This document shows positions 20,013 to 27,654 of a stretch of 39,647 nucleotides of DNA, in pieces. This DNA is from an uncultured Pseudomonadota bacterium (GTDB lineage Bacteria > Pseudomonadota > Gammaproteobacteria > Steroidobacterales > Steroidobacteraceae). Below the pieces are notes generated by a model. The model was not told the origin of the DNA and did no database searches. It saw only the letters and a program-made list of their open reading frames with translations. Made by a program: the position numbers and the translations under genes. The stretch spans positions 1 through 39,647 of the forward strand of contig CAISDJ010000091.1 in assembly GCA_903884105.1 (NCBI GenBank), written 5' to 3'. Each line of letters begins with the position of its first letter. The first letter of the stretch is position 1.

Positions 20013-20684
20013 ATGCGTGTACTACTGGTTGAAGACGATCTGCTGCTGGGCAAGTCCACTCGCAAGGGCCTCGAAACCCGCGGCTATACCGTCGACTGGA
20101 TTCGCGATGGGGTCAGCGCGGAAGCCGCAATTGCCGCACATGAGTACGAGGCGGTCCTGCTCGATCTCGGCTTGCCGCGTCAGGATGGGTTGACGGTGCT
20201 GACGAAGCTGCGCAAGCGCGGCTCCGCTGTGCCGGTGCTGGTCATTACCGCGCGAGATGAGGTCGCGGACAAAGTGGGTGGGCTCGACCTGGGCGCGGAC
20301 GATTTCATCGTCAAACCGTTCGACCTGGACGAACTGGCCGCTCGCATCCGTGCAAGCGTGCGTCGCGCGAACCACCGTCCTGCGTCCCATCTCGTGCATG
20401 GCACGCTGGACGTCGATCCTGCCTCGCGCACGGTGATCATGAACGGCACGCCTATTCCGCTGACCGCACATCAGTACGCCTTGCTCGTCCAGCTGCTCGA
20501 GTCCCGTGGTCAGGTGCTTTCCAAGTCGCGGCTCGAGGAGTCCCTCTACGGCTGGGGCGAGGAAATCGAGAGCAATACGGTCGAGGTTTACATCCACCAC
20601 TTGCGTCGCAAGCTGGGAAAGGAGCTGATCAAGACCATCCACGGCGCAGGCTACATCATCGAAGCCGGGCCGGATGGCCATTGA
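20013..20684 (+). CDS. OmpR/PhoB-family response regulator (QseB/PmrA/CzcR-like)
   Basis: A 223-residue cytosolic transcription regulator. The receiver domain has acidic residues E7-D8-D9, phosphoacceptor D51 (LLDLGLPRQDG), T79 and K101 (IVKPFD). The C-terminal winged helix carries the typical LTAHQYALLVQLLESRG, SNTVEVYIHHLRRKLG and TIHGAGYII. The start at ATG 20013 gives the canonical MRVLLVEDD; an in-frame start at 19971 would add 14 non-family residues. It overlaps the sensor kinase gene by 11 bases, marking a cognate pair. Placement divergent from czcB with a matching operator suggests that it controls the pump and itself. Which signal it answers to is not visible. Confidence 0.93.
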   Translation: MRVLLVEDDLLLGKSTRKGLETRGYTVDWIRDGVSAEAAIAAHEYEAVLLDLGLPRQDGLTVLTKLRKRGSAVPVLVITARDEVADKVGGLDLGADDFIVKPFDLDELAARIRASVRRANHRPASHLVHGTLDVDPASRTVIMNGTPIPLTAHQYALLVQLLESRGQVLSKSRLEESLYGWGEEIESNTVEVYIHHLRRKLGKELIKTIHGAGYIIEAGPDGH

Positions 20685-22035
20685 ATCCACCCCCCCGTGG
20701 TCGCTGCGCACGCGGCTGATCGCGCTGCTGTCCGGCATCGTGCTCGTGATCTGGCTGGTGGGCGGCGTCCTGATCTATTTTCAGGCGCAGAAGCAGAGCG
20801 ACGAACTGGCGGATCGCGAGTTGCGGGAATCGGGGTTGCTGTTGCTCAGCCTGGCCCAGCACGAAATCCTCGAACATGGCGGGCCGTTCTCCGAAATCGT
20901 CTCGCCTGCCGCGCAAACGCACGCGCACTATCTCGTCTTCCAGATCTGGGACAGCACGGGGCGCCTCGTGTACCGCTCCGTTGGTGCCAGTGCCGAGCCG
21001 CTCATGCCGATGACGGCCGTGGGCTATTCCCAGCGGATTGCCGATGGGCAGCCGTGGCGCGTGTTCTCGGCATGGGACGATCAGCACAACCTGCAGATCC
21101 AGGTGGGTGAGACGCTGGCACATCGCGAGGAGACCGGCACGTCGATTTTCTCGCGCCTTGGCGTGCTGGTGTTCTTCCTGCTGCCGATGGCGATTGTTCT
21201 GATCTGGGCCATTGTCGGCAGCGTGTTCGAGCCGCTTGAAGCCTCGGCTCGCGATGTCAGCTTGCGCTCCCCGGATGACCTGCGCCCGGTGAGCGTCGGT
21301 CGGGCCCCTCAGGAAGTTCGCCCGCTGCTCGATGCCTTGAACCAGCTGCTCGGTCGCGTGCGCTCCGCGCTGGAACGCGAACGTACGTTTACGGCCGACG
21401 CGGCCCATGAACTGCGGACGCCCCTCGCAGCCATTCGCACGACGGCGCAGGTGCTGGGGGATGCCGGGGGGTCGGACGACTTCAAGTCTTCCGTGCAGGA
21501 CCTGCTCGAAGGCGTGGACCGCAGCTCGCGGGTCGTGGACCAGCTGCTGCTGATGGCGAGGATGGATAGCCGCCATCCCGGCGAGATGGAGGCTGTGGAA
21601 CTGGAGCCACTCGTGCTGGGCGAATATGAAGCGCAGCGTCGCTACGCGCAGGTGCGGGGCGTGGCGCTCGAGGTCGACGTGAGGCCGGTGACGGTCCGGG
21701 GCAATGCAGATCGCTTGCGGATCCTGTTGCGCAACCTCGTCGACAACGCGATCCGCTATACCCCGACGGGCGGCACGGTGCGCGTGGCGTGTGGTCCGGG
21801 CGCTGACGGACAGGAACTCAGCGTCAGCGATTCCGGTGTCGGCATTCCACCCGAGGTGCGCGAGCGCGTGTTCGAACGCTTCTTCCGCGTCATCGGCAAC
21901 GATGCGTCAGGCAGCGGGCTCGGCCTGTCGATCGTGCAGCGGATTGCCGAGGATCACCGGTCCCGCATTGAAATGCGGGACGGACTGGACGGCTCTGGGA
22001 TCACCTTCGCCGTGGTCTTCCCCGCGGTTCCCTAG
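20674..22035 (+). CDS. Sensor histidine kinase (QseC/PmrB-like)
   Basis: A 453-residue inner-membrane kinase partnered with the regulator just upstream. TM1 spans about residues 13-36. A periplasmic sensor of roughly 125 residues follows (two-component N-terminal sensor type, with HAHYLVFQIWDSTGRLVYRS), then TM2 at about 162-182 and a HAMP-like linker. H245 lies in the H-box ADAAHELRTPLAAIR. ATPase motifs are NLVDNAIRYTP, SDSGVGIP and GSGLGLSIVQRI. The periplasmic part holds several His and Glu/Asp residues (HEILEHGG, QTHAHY), compatible with metal sensing but not proof. Its TAG shares the CTAG at 22032-22035 with the stop of the convergent mtgA gene. Confidence 0.93.
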   Translation: MAIESTPPWSLRTRLIALLSGIVLVIWLVGGVLIYFQAQKQSDELADRELRESGLLLLSLAQHEILEHGGPFSEIVSPAAQTHAHYLVFQIWDSTGRLVYRSVGASAEPLMPMTAVGYSQRIADGQPWRVFSAWDDQHNLQIQVGETLAHREETGTSIFSRLGVLVFFLLPMAIVLIWAIVGSVFEPLEASARDVSLRSPDDLRPVSVGRAPQEVRPLLDALNQLLGRVRSALERERTFTADAAHELRTPLAAIRTTAQVLGDAGGSDDFKSSVQDLLEGVDRSSRVVDQLLLMARMDSRHPGEMEAVELEPLVLGEYEAQRRYAQVRGVALEVDVRPVTVRGNADRLRILLRNLVDNAIRYTPTGGTVRVACGPGADGQELSVSDSGVGIPPEVRERVFERFFRVIGNDASGSGLGLSIVQRIAEDHRSRIEMRDGLDGSGITFAVVFPAVP

Positions 22036-22748
22036 ATCAGCGCGTCGATGGCCGGGTCCTTGGCGATGGCCCGCATCTGCCCGAGGATCCATTGCTGCCG
22101 CTTGCGCACGTAGGCCGACGCAGCCGTCACGCGAAATCGTTTGGGACTCGGCAGGACGGCGGCAAGCATCGCGGCATCCGCTGCTGAGAGGCGCGCTGCA
22201 GGTTTCTCAAAGAAGGACTGGCTCGCGGCGCCGACGCCGTAGACGCCCTTGCCGAATTCCGCAACGTTGAGATACACCTCGAGGATGCGCTGCTTGGTCC
22301 AGCAGCTTTCGATCAGCAGCGTGAACCACGCCTCGAGCCCCTTGCGGACCCAGCTTTGTCCCGGCCACAGGAACAGGTTCTTCGCGACCTGCTGCGACAG
22401 CGTGCTGGCACCGCGAGTCCGGCCACCCTTGCGACGCTCCTCGAGCGCGGCGCTGATTGATTCGAGATCGAACCCGAAATGTTCGGCGAACTTCTGGTCC
22501 TCGGAGGCGATCACGGCCAGCTTGGCCTGCGACGAGATGTTGGCCCACGCGACCCACTCGTGCTGGAAGTGGAAGGTCTGGTCGTGCTGCCACCAGGCGA
22601 CGCCGCGATCGCGCAGCATGAATGCAGAGGTCGGCGGGGCCACCCAGCGCAGCAGCAGCACTGCGCCGAGCGTCAGCACCAGCCACCCTCCGATCAGCCA
22701 TAGCAGGCCGCGAACGACGCGCGACAACGGGCTGCGTCGCTTTGCCAT
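22032..22748 (-). CDS. mtgA: Monofunctional biosynthetic peptidoglycan transglycosylase
   Basis: A 238-residue inner-membrane glycosyltransferase (family GT51) that polymerises lipid II into glycan strands. The ATG at 22748 gives a basic N-terminus and a single TM anchor (LLWLIGGWLVLTLGAVLLL). The GT51 motifs follow in order: catalytic Glu in VIASEDQKFAEHFGFD, then RGASTLSQQVAKNLFLW, then RKGLEAWFTLLIE, then KQRILEVYLNVAEFGKGVYG. There is no transpeptidase domain, and the length fits MtgA. An open frame extends upstream to 22979 but is antisense-like low-complexity sequence overlapping ppiB. It probably follows ppiB in a transcript. Confidence 0.95.
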   Translation of the reverse strand: MAKRRSPLSRVVRGLLWLIGGWLVLTLGAVLLLRWVAPPTSAFMLRDRGVAWWQHDQTFHFQHEWVAWANISSQAKLAVIASEDQKFAEHFGFDLESISAALEERRKGGRTRGASTLSQQVAKNLFLWPGQSWVRKGLEAWFTLLIESCWTKQRILEVYLNVAEFGKGVYGVGAASQSFFEKPAARLSAADAAMLAAVLPSPKRFRVTAASAYVRKRQQWILGQMRAIAKDPAIDALI

Positions 22749-22797
22749 CGCGGCGATGAACCGGCTGGGTGTCCGACTGAGCCGTTTGCCTCGGCCG

Positions 22798-23280
22798 TTA
22801 CGTGCGCGTGACGCTTTCGATGACGACCGCTTCGACCGGCACGTCCTGGTGGCCACCGCGATTGCCGGTTTTGACCGCGACGATGGCGTCGACCACGTCC
22901 ATGCCGGACGCGATCTTGCCGAACACGGCGTAGCCGTAACTGCCGGCGCGGTTGTCAAGGGAGTCGTTGTCCGCGACATTGACGAAGAACTGCGACGTGG
23001 CGCTGTTGATGTCGTTCGTGCGCGCCATGGACAGGGTGCCGCGGGTGTTCTTGATGCCGTTCTTTGCTTCGTTGGCGATGGGATCGCGCGTCGGCTTCTG
23101 CTTCATGTCGGCCGTCATGCCGCCGCCCTGAATCATGAAGCCGGGGATGACCCGGTGGAAGACGGTGCCGTCAAAATGGCCGCTGTCGACGTAGGCCAGG
23201 AAATTCTCGGCGGAGATCGGCGCTTCAGCGGTGAACAGCTCGACCGTGAACTCGCCTTTGGACGTCTTGAACTTGAGCAC
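22798..23280 (-). CDS. ppiB: Cyclophilin-type peptidyl-prolyl cis-trans isomerase (PpiB-like)
   Basis: A 160-residue single-domain cyclophilin without signal peptide, so cytosolic. It accelerates proline isomerisation in folding proteins. Visible active-site landmarks are [15 protein letters not shown] (catalytic Arg and hydrophobic pocket), GTLSMART and [10 protein letters not shown]. The only in-frame start that fits is GTG at 23280, with GAGG 9 bases upstream; the nearby ATG is out of frame and followed at once by TAA. It sits between mtgA and prmC on the same strand. The prmC-ppiB gap is occupied by a long inverted repeat. Confidence 0.95.
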   Translation of the reverse strand: MLKFKTSKGEFTVELFTAEAPISAENFLAYVDSGHFDGTVFHRVIPGFMIQGGGMTADMKQKPTRDPIANEAKNGIKNTRGTLSMARTNDINSATSQFFVNVADNDSLDNRAGSYGYAVFGKIASGMDVVDAIVAVKTGNRGGHQDVPVEAVVIESVTRT

Positions 23281-23292
23281 TTTACATTGCCT

Positions 23293-23400
23293 CGGGTAAG
23301 GGGATAGGGGATAGGGGGAAGATCAGTATGTGAAGGCGACAGGAATCTTGTTCGGCTCTGGATCCGGTGTTTCCGCCTTCACTCTCCCCTATCCCCTTCG
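23293..23400. repeat. Long inverted repeat with GGGGATA units between prmC and ppiB
   Basis: The left arm holds GGGGATAGGGGATAGGGGG (about 23300-23318). The right arm holds TCTCCCCTATCCCCTTCG (23383-23400). Inside these lies a perfect 9-base pair of arms, GTGAAGGCG (23330-23338) and CGCCTTCAC (23374-23382). The right arm extends across the prmC stop codon into its coding end. No T-run marks it as a simple terminator. Confidence 0.7.
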
Positions 23401-24275
23401 AATCCAGGCCACTGGCCTTCGGTCACGCGCTCGTGGCCCGCCAGATCGGCGTGGGAGCGTACGTGACTGAACCCGGCTTGTTCAAGCAGATTCCGCACCT
23501 TCAAGGCCTGTTGCCAGCCGTGCTCGAGGATCAGCCAGCCGCCGGGTTCGAGGTGCGCGGGTGCGCCCGCGATGATCTCGATGAGGGCCGCAAACCCGTC
23601 GCTGTCCGCGAGCAGCGCAATCGTGGGCTCATGGGCCAGCACGGCGGGATCGAGGTCCGGATCGCCTGCTGCAATGTAGGGGGGATTGCTGGTGATGACG
23701 GCGAAGCGTGCGGGACCGACAGGGTCGTACCAGTGGCCGCCGCGGAACTCGACCTGGTTCAGTCCCAGCGTGCTGGCATTGTCGCCCGCCACCTGGAGGG
23801 CCGCTGCCGACAGATCGGTGGCAACCACGTGGGCCTGCGGCCGCTCGCTGGCAATCGCGAGTGCGATGGCGCCGCTGCCTGTCGCGAGATCCAGGACGCT
23901 CGCCGGAGAGGCCGACGGCAGGTGTGTCAAGGCTCGTTCGACGACAAGCTCCGTTTCCGGTCGCGGGATCAGCACAGCCGGCGTCACCGCGAGCGTGAGG
24001 GTCCAGAAGTCCTGCGTCCCGAGCAGGTACGCCACCGGCTCGCCGAGTTGGCGGCGATCTATCAGCGAGCGGAATCGCTCAGATTGCCCGGCCGCGACCC
24101 TTCGTTCGGGCGAGCTCCTGAAAGTGCTGCGTGGCAAACCGGTTGCATACTGGAGCAGCAGTTCGGCATCGAGTCCGGGAGAAGGGCTGTGTACGCCGAG
24201 CGCGGCAATCCCCTGGCGAAGGAGGTCTTCGAGCGAGATCCCAGGATCGGGAGGTGCGGCCGGCATGCCGCGCAT
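23379..24275 (-). CDS. prmC: Release factor glutamine N5-methyltransferase
   Basis: A 298-residue methyltransferase (HemK/PrmC) that methylates the GGQ glutamine of release factors, using AdoMet. The N-terminal helical domain is followed by the linker IPRPETELVVE. The AdoMet fold follows with motif I VLDLATGSGAIALAIA, then VVATDLSAAAL. The signature NPPYIAAGD holds the catalytic loop. ATG 24275 or 24266 could be the start. The final residues GFEGDRGE are encoded by the GGGGATA repeat arm, so the C-terminus has probably been altered by the repeat. Often this gene follows hemA-prfA; here it is about 8.5 kb from prfA. Confidence 0.95.
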   Translation of the reverse strand: MRGMPAAPPDPGISLEDLLRQGIAALGVHSPSPGLDAELLLQYATGLPRSTFRSSPERRVAAGQSERFRSLIDRRQLGEPVAYLLGTQDFWTLTLAVTPAVLIPRPETELVVERALTHLPSASPASVLDLATGSGAIALAIASERPQAHVVATDLSAAALQVAGDNASTLGLNQVEFRGGHWYDPVGPARFAVITSNPPYIAAGDPDLDPAVLAHEPTIALLADSDGFAALIEIIAGAPAHLEPGGWLILEHGWQQALKVRNLLEQAGFSHVRSHADLAGHERVTEGQWPGFEGDRGE

Positions 24276-24329
24276 TCTAGCTGGGCGAGGGAGCGCGGTG
24301 CGCGTGGCTACCGCGCTCCCCTCGATCCG

Positions 24330-25613
24330 TCAGTACGCCGCGTCGAAGCCGAACAGGATGTAGTTCTCCCGAGTCTGGTGCCCGACATACGGGGGGCCGA
24401 AACGGTCCCTGCCCAGCAGGTCGGCGTTGATCTCGATGACGCCCTTCAGGTTGCGCATGAAGTAGTAGGAAAGCCCGGCCGAGACCGAGTTCATCTTGAT
24501 GCCCTCGAAGACCGTCCTGGTGCCTTTGAAATCGCCCGCTTCTGCGTAGTTGTACAAGCCGGAAACCACCCAGCGGTCGTTCATGACGTAATCGACGCCG
24601 GCGAAGCCGCCGAACCAGCTGAAGTTGCGCGTGGGGTCGGCATCCAGAAAGCCGTTCCACCGATTCCACAGGCCTTGGGCAAACCAATGGGTCTTGGGGG
24701 TCAGGCTGCCTGAGAGGTCTACGCCGAGGATCTTCTTGTCGGTATCCCGGTTGCCGCTGGAGGTTCCCGCCAGCCCGCTCGCGCTGCGTTGCTTGCCAGC
24801 AAGGCCAAAGATACCCATCTGGACCGGACCCAGCTCGCCACCGAGGCGGCCGAACAGGCTCTTGCGGGAATCGTTGTCAAACAGGCGGTCTGGGCGCCGG
24901 TAGCCAGGGCTGTTGATGGAGAAGTTCTGCGTGATGCCATTGCCATTGACCGCGCCGAACGCCATGTCTACCGGCCCGAAGGTGCGGTCCAGAATGATGC
25001 CGCGCTCGTAGGTAATGCCGGCCGCGCGATACGCGTAGAAGTCCTGGAACGTCAGTCGGGTTTCACGCGGAAACATCAGGTCGGAGATCTGAAACTGTCC
25101 CACCATCGCGCCCACTTTGCTGCCCAGCAGGTCGTCGTGCCTGAACCATGCATCCTCGATCAGGGTCTCGCCGTTGCCGCCCTTCTCCGCAAAGATCCCG
25201 TAGAAGTAGTAGGTTACGTGCTCGGAAAGCGGGGCGCTGGAGAGCAGCTTGATCAGGTACGGAGCCTGGATGTCGAAGCTGGACCTGTTCCCGGTAGGTC
25301 CGGTCGCAACACTGATCTCCTCCGCATCCCGCCCCTGGAAGAAGGCCTGGGCGCGAATCGCGAGCGGTACGGACTTGGGTAGCGCCAGTCGTTCATCGCC
25401 CAGCTCGGACATGGTCTGGCGCCAGTTCGGCATGCGGAAATTGCTCGCCATGAACGAGTCGCCGTAGGCATTGAGGTGGGGATAGGCGTCGTGGCACACG
25501 ACGCAACTCACGTTGTACTGCCGGGCGAACGCAGGCATCGCCTGTGCGCTTCCCAGCAGAAACTGGGCGGAGGATACCGTGAGGAACAAGGCAAGCAGTC
25601 TGTTCATTCGCAC
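24330..25613 (-). CDS. Monoheme cytochrome c fused to an outer-membrane porin-like domain (Cyc2-like architecture)
   Basis: A 427-residue exported protein. The start is GTG 25613 (AGGAG 7 bases upstream) or ATG 25607. The signal peptide ends at GSAQA. Directly after it comes MPAFARQYNVSCVVCHDAYP, then HLNAYGDSF, with haem ligands C37, C40 and H41. This A-x-P-x-FAR...CxxCH...P-x-LN-x-x-G pattern is that of Cyc2 and related fused cytochrome-porins, in which the haem end is followed by a single-chain outer-membrane barrel. The remaining 370 residues alternate polar and hydrophobic residues, with many aromatic strand ends (YYFYGIFAEKG, GFAGVDYVMNDRWVVSGLYNY) and finish LFGFDAAY, like a barrel C-terminus. 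Cyc2 oxidises Fe(II) outside the cell; whether this one does is unknown. It is divergent from the ECF sigma gene. Confidence 0.8.
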   Translation of the reverse strand: MRMNRLLALFLTVSSAQFLLGSAQAMPAFARQYNVSCVVCHDAYPHLNAYGDSFMASNFRMPNWRQTMSELGDERLALPKSVPLAIRAQAFFQGRDAEEISVATGPTGNRSSFDIQAPYLIKLLSSAPLSEHVTYYFYGIFAEKGGNGETLIEDAWFRHDDLLGSKVGAMVGQFQISDLMFPRETRLTFQDFYAYRAAGITYERGIILDRTFGPVDMAFGAVNGNGITQNFSINSPGYRRPDRLFDNDSRKSLFGRLGGELGPVQMGIFGLAGKQRSASGLAGTSSGNRDTDKKILGVDLSGSLTPKTHWFAQGLWNRWNGFLDADPTRNFSWFGGFAGVDYVMNDRWVVSGLYNYAEAGDFKGTRTVFEGIKMNSVSAGLSYYFMRNLKGVIEINADLLGRDRFGPPYVGHQTRENYILFGFDAAY

Positions 25614-25635
25614 TTGAAGTCTCCTGCGTGGCGAT

Positions 25636-25717
25636 TGAGTCGACTCAGGAGGCCGCAAGGCATCGCAAGTCGACAGCGGTAGGCCTGAATGAATCGTTGC
25701 CGATGAAAACGGCAACG
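25636..25717. promoter_or_regulatory. Palindromes upstream of the cytochrome-porin gene
   Basis: The 377-base gap between the cytochrome-porin and the sigma factor (25614-25990) contains two clear symmetries. A perfect 12-base palindrome TGAGTCGACTCA (25636-25647) lies about 23 bases upstream of the start codon. A hairpin CGTTGCC / GGCAACG (25695-25701 and 25711-25717) has a 9-base loop. Either may be an operator or leader structure. I see no convincing sigma-70 or ECF promoter and no supported gene elsewhere in the gap. Confidence 0.35.
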
Positions 25718-25990
25718 ACCGCAGGCTCTCAAGAACTGATGGCAGTGGGTACTTAACGCCTCCTTGAAACCCGACTCCATGGCACCAGGAGGAGCTGCTT
25801 TGCCGAACATGCGCTGCAACAAGCTGTCGCGCTTGAACACCTATCGTCAGCACGACGGATTGTTCGCCGGGCCGTCGCGCGGGGTCAATCCGGGGAACCC
25901 GAAGCTGCATGCCGGCAGGGCCGGTGCAGCGATTGATTTCTGCCTTGAAGCCGTCAAATAGACGACACACCTGCAGGAAAGGGAGCCCAA

Positions 25991-26605
25991 GTGAAAGAAG
26001 AAGCGGAACTGGTGCAGAAGATGCTGGCAGGCGACGAGCGCGCCTTCCATGTGTTTTTCGACGCCTATTTTCCGCGGGTCTACCGCTTTGCACTGCCGCG
26101 TCTCGGCCGCCAGGAAGACGCGGCCCGCGATGTCGTGCAGGCCGCGATGACCAAGGCGCTGCGCAATCTCAAGGACTTCCGCGGCGAAGCGGCCCTGTTC
26201 ACGTGGGTGTGCCAGATCTGCCGGCGCGAGATCATCGACTACCTGCGAGCCCACCAGCGACGGACCGACCGCGTGGTCCTGATCGACGACAGTCCCGAAG
26301 TACGCGCGGCGCTCGAGGCGGTGGAAGCACCCGACCGGGACAATCCCGTTGCCAGTCTCGACCGGGCAGAGACGGCGAATCTCATTCGCACCGTGCTCGA
26401 CAGATTGCCATCACGCTACGGCGACGTGCTCGAATGGAAATACGTCGAGGGGCTGTCGGTCGAGGAGATTGGTGAGCAGCTCGGCATTGGCCACACTGCG
26501 GCCCAGTCGCTGCTGGCGCGCGCCCGCGTGGCGTTTCGCGAAGCAGTGGAAACGGTTTTTGGCTCGACGGCAGACGATGTGCTGTCCGGCATGCTGACAC
26601 GATAA
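25991..26605 (+). CDS. ECF-type RNA polymerase sigma factor
   Basis: A 204-residue alternative sigma factor. The start is GTG 25991, with GGGAG 5 bases upstream. Region 2 reads FFDAYFPRVYRFALPRLG, then DVVQAAMTKALRNLKDFRG and LFTWVCQICRREIIDYLRA. A linker of about 45 residues leads to region 4 (LDRLPSRYGDVLEWKYVEGL, then SVEEIGEQLGIGHTAAQSLL), a helix-turn-helix for the -35 element. The FecR-type gene follows 12 bases later, so the usual sigma/anti-sigma pairing applies: the factor should be held or activated through FecR and respond to an envelope signal. Targets probably include the genes downstream, and possibly the divergent cytochrome-porin. Confidence 0.93.
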   Translation: MKEEAELVQKMLAGDERAFHVFFDAYFPRVYRFALPRLGRQEDAARDVVQAAMTKALRNLKDFRGEAALFTWVCQICRREIIDYLRAHQRRTDRVVLIDDSPEVRAALEAVEAPDRDNPVASLDRAETANLIRTVLDRLPSRYGDVLEWKYVEGLSVEEIGEQLGIGHTAAQSLLARARVAFREAVETVFGSTADDVLSGMLTR

Positions 26606-26617
26606 GGGCGGGTTGCC

Positions 26618-27601
26618 ATGCGCGATTCTGATCTCGACAGCAACGGGAAAGCAGAGCCGGTTTCGGCAGACGAGGCAACGGTCGCGGAGCTGCTGCGCGC
26701 TGCGGGCAAGCGTGAGATCCCGCCTGCGGATTTTGCGCAGTCGCTGCAGGCAACGCTGCACGCGGAATGGCGCGCGACGGTGGACCAGCAGTTCCAGCGG
26801 CGCAGGCAGCGGGCGTTTGCCGGCGCTGCGGTAGCCGCGGTGGTCGTCCTGGGCGTGGCCGCGAGCCTGTGGGTTGCCGGGCCCACGGAAGCGGCCGTGG
26901 CCCGTGTGGTGCAGGTTGCGGGGTCCGCTGCAGTGGAGAAAGGCCAGGCCGACGTGACCGCGGGGCAACGGTTGGTCACGAAGTCCGGCGGACGGCTGGC
27001 CCTCGTTTTCAACAATGGCATCACGGTGCGCCTCGATGAAGAAACAGAGGTTCGTGTCGAGCAGAGCGACCGGCTCAGTGTGGTGCGGGGTGCGGTGTAC
27101 GTCGATTCGGGAAAGAACGGCGCGTCGGCACCGCTCGTCATCGAGACACCTTACGGGAAGGTCCGGCATCTGGGGACGCAGTATGAAGTGCGGTTGCTGG
27201 CCGCCGAGCTGAGCGTCAGCGTGCGGGAAGGGCGCATCGGGCTCGAGCGTCGGGATGCGACGTTGCAGGGAAGCGCCGGCGACCAGCTGGTGGTTTCATC
27301 GGGTGGCAATGTCAGGCGTGAGGTGATTGCGGCGGACGCCGCTTCCTGGAGCTGGATCGGCGCAGTGACACCGCCCTATGACATCGACAGGAGGCCGCTC
27401 GCGGAGTTCCTGTCGTGGGCCGGTCGCGAGCTGGGTCGCGAGGTGGTCTATGCGACGCCGGCAGCCGAGGCGCAGGCGGGCCAGGTTGTGCTGCGCGGAT
27501 CGGTGTCGGGGCTGACGCCGGACCAGGCCGTGGATGCGGTCCTCGTTTCCACGACGCTACGGGTCGAGCGGACGGCGGGCCGACTGACGATCAGGGATTG
27601 A
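26618..27601 (+). CDS. FecR-type transmembrane sigma regulator with STN-like C-terminus
   Basis: A 327-residue single-pass inner-membrane protein. A cytosolic N-terminus (about 1-65), presumed to bind the sigma factor, is followed by one TM helix (about 67-88: AGAAVAAVVVLGVAASLWVA). The periplasmic FecR domain (about 95-240) carries LVTKSGGRLALVFNNGITVR, LSVVRGAVYVDSG and ETPYGKVRHLGTQYEVRL. The last 75 residues (YDIDRRPLAEFLSWAGRELG and GSVSGLTPDQAVDAVL) look like a secretin/TonB short N-terminal (STN) domain, which contacts partners in the periplasm. The cytosolic part lacks the classic Trp-rich FecR N-terminal pattern. It lies directly after the ECF gene and should control it. Confidence 0.88.
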   Translation: MRDSDLDSNGKAEPVSADEATVAELLRAAGKREIPPADFAQSLQATLHAEWRATVDQQFQRRRQRAFAGAAVAAVVVLGVAASLWVAGPTEAAVARVVQVAGSAAVEKGQADVTAGQRLVTKSGGRLALVFNNGITVRLDEETEVRVEQSDRLSVVRGAVYVDSGKNGASAPLVIETPYGKVRHLGTQYEVRLLAAELSVSVREGRIGLERRDATLQGSAGDQLVVSSGGNVRREVIAADAASWSWIGAVTPPYDIDRRPLAEFLSWAGRELGREVVYATPAAEAQAGQVVLRGSVSGLTPDQAVDAVLVSTTLRVERTAGRLTIRD

Positions 27602-27654
27602 CGGCCGGCCCCGAACCGGCGAACGTTCCCATGGTTCTAGTCCCTGGAGGCAGC

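Noticed and set aside
25604-25840. A Cys-containing 78-codon minus-strand frame in the cytochrome-porin leader.
   Set aside because: No ribosome site, GTG start, runs into the leader palindromes and the downstream gene start; no family character.
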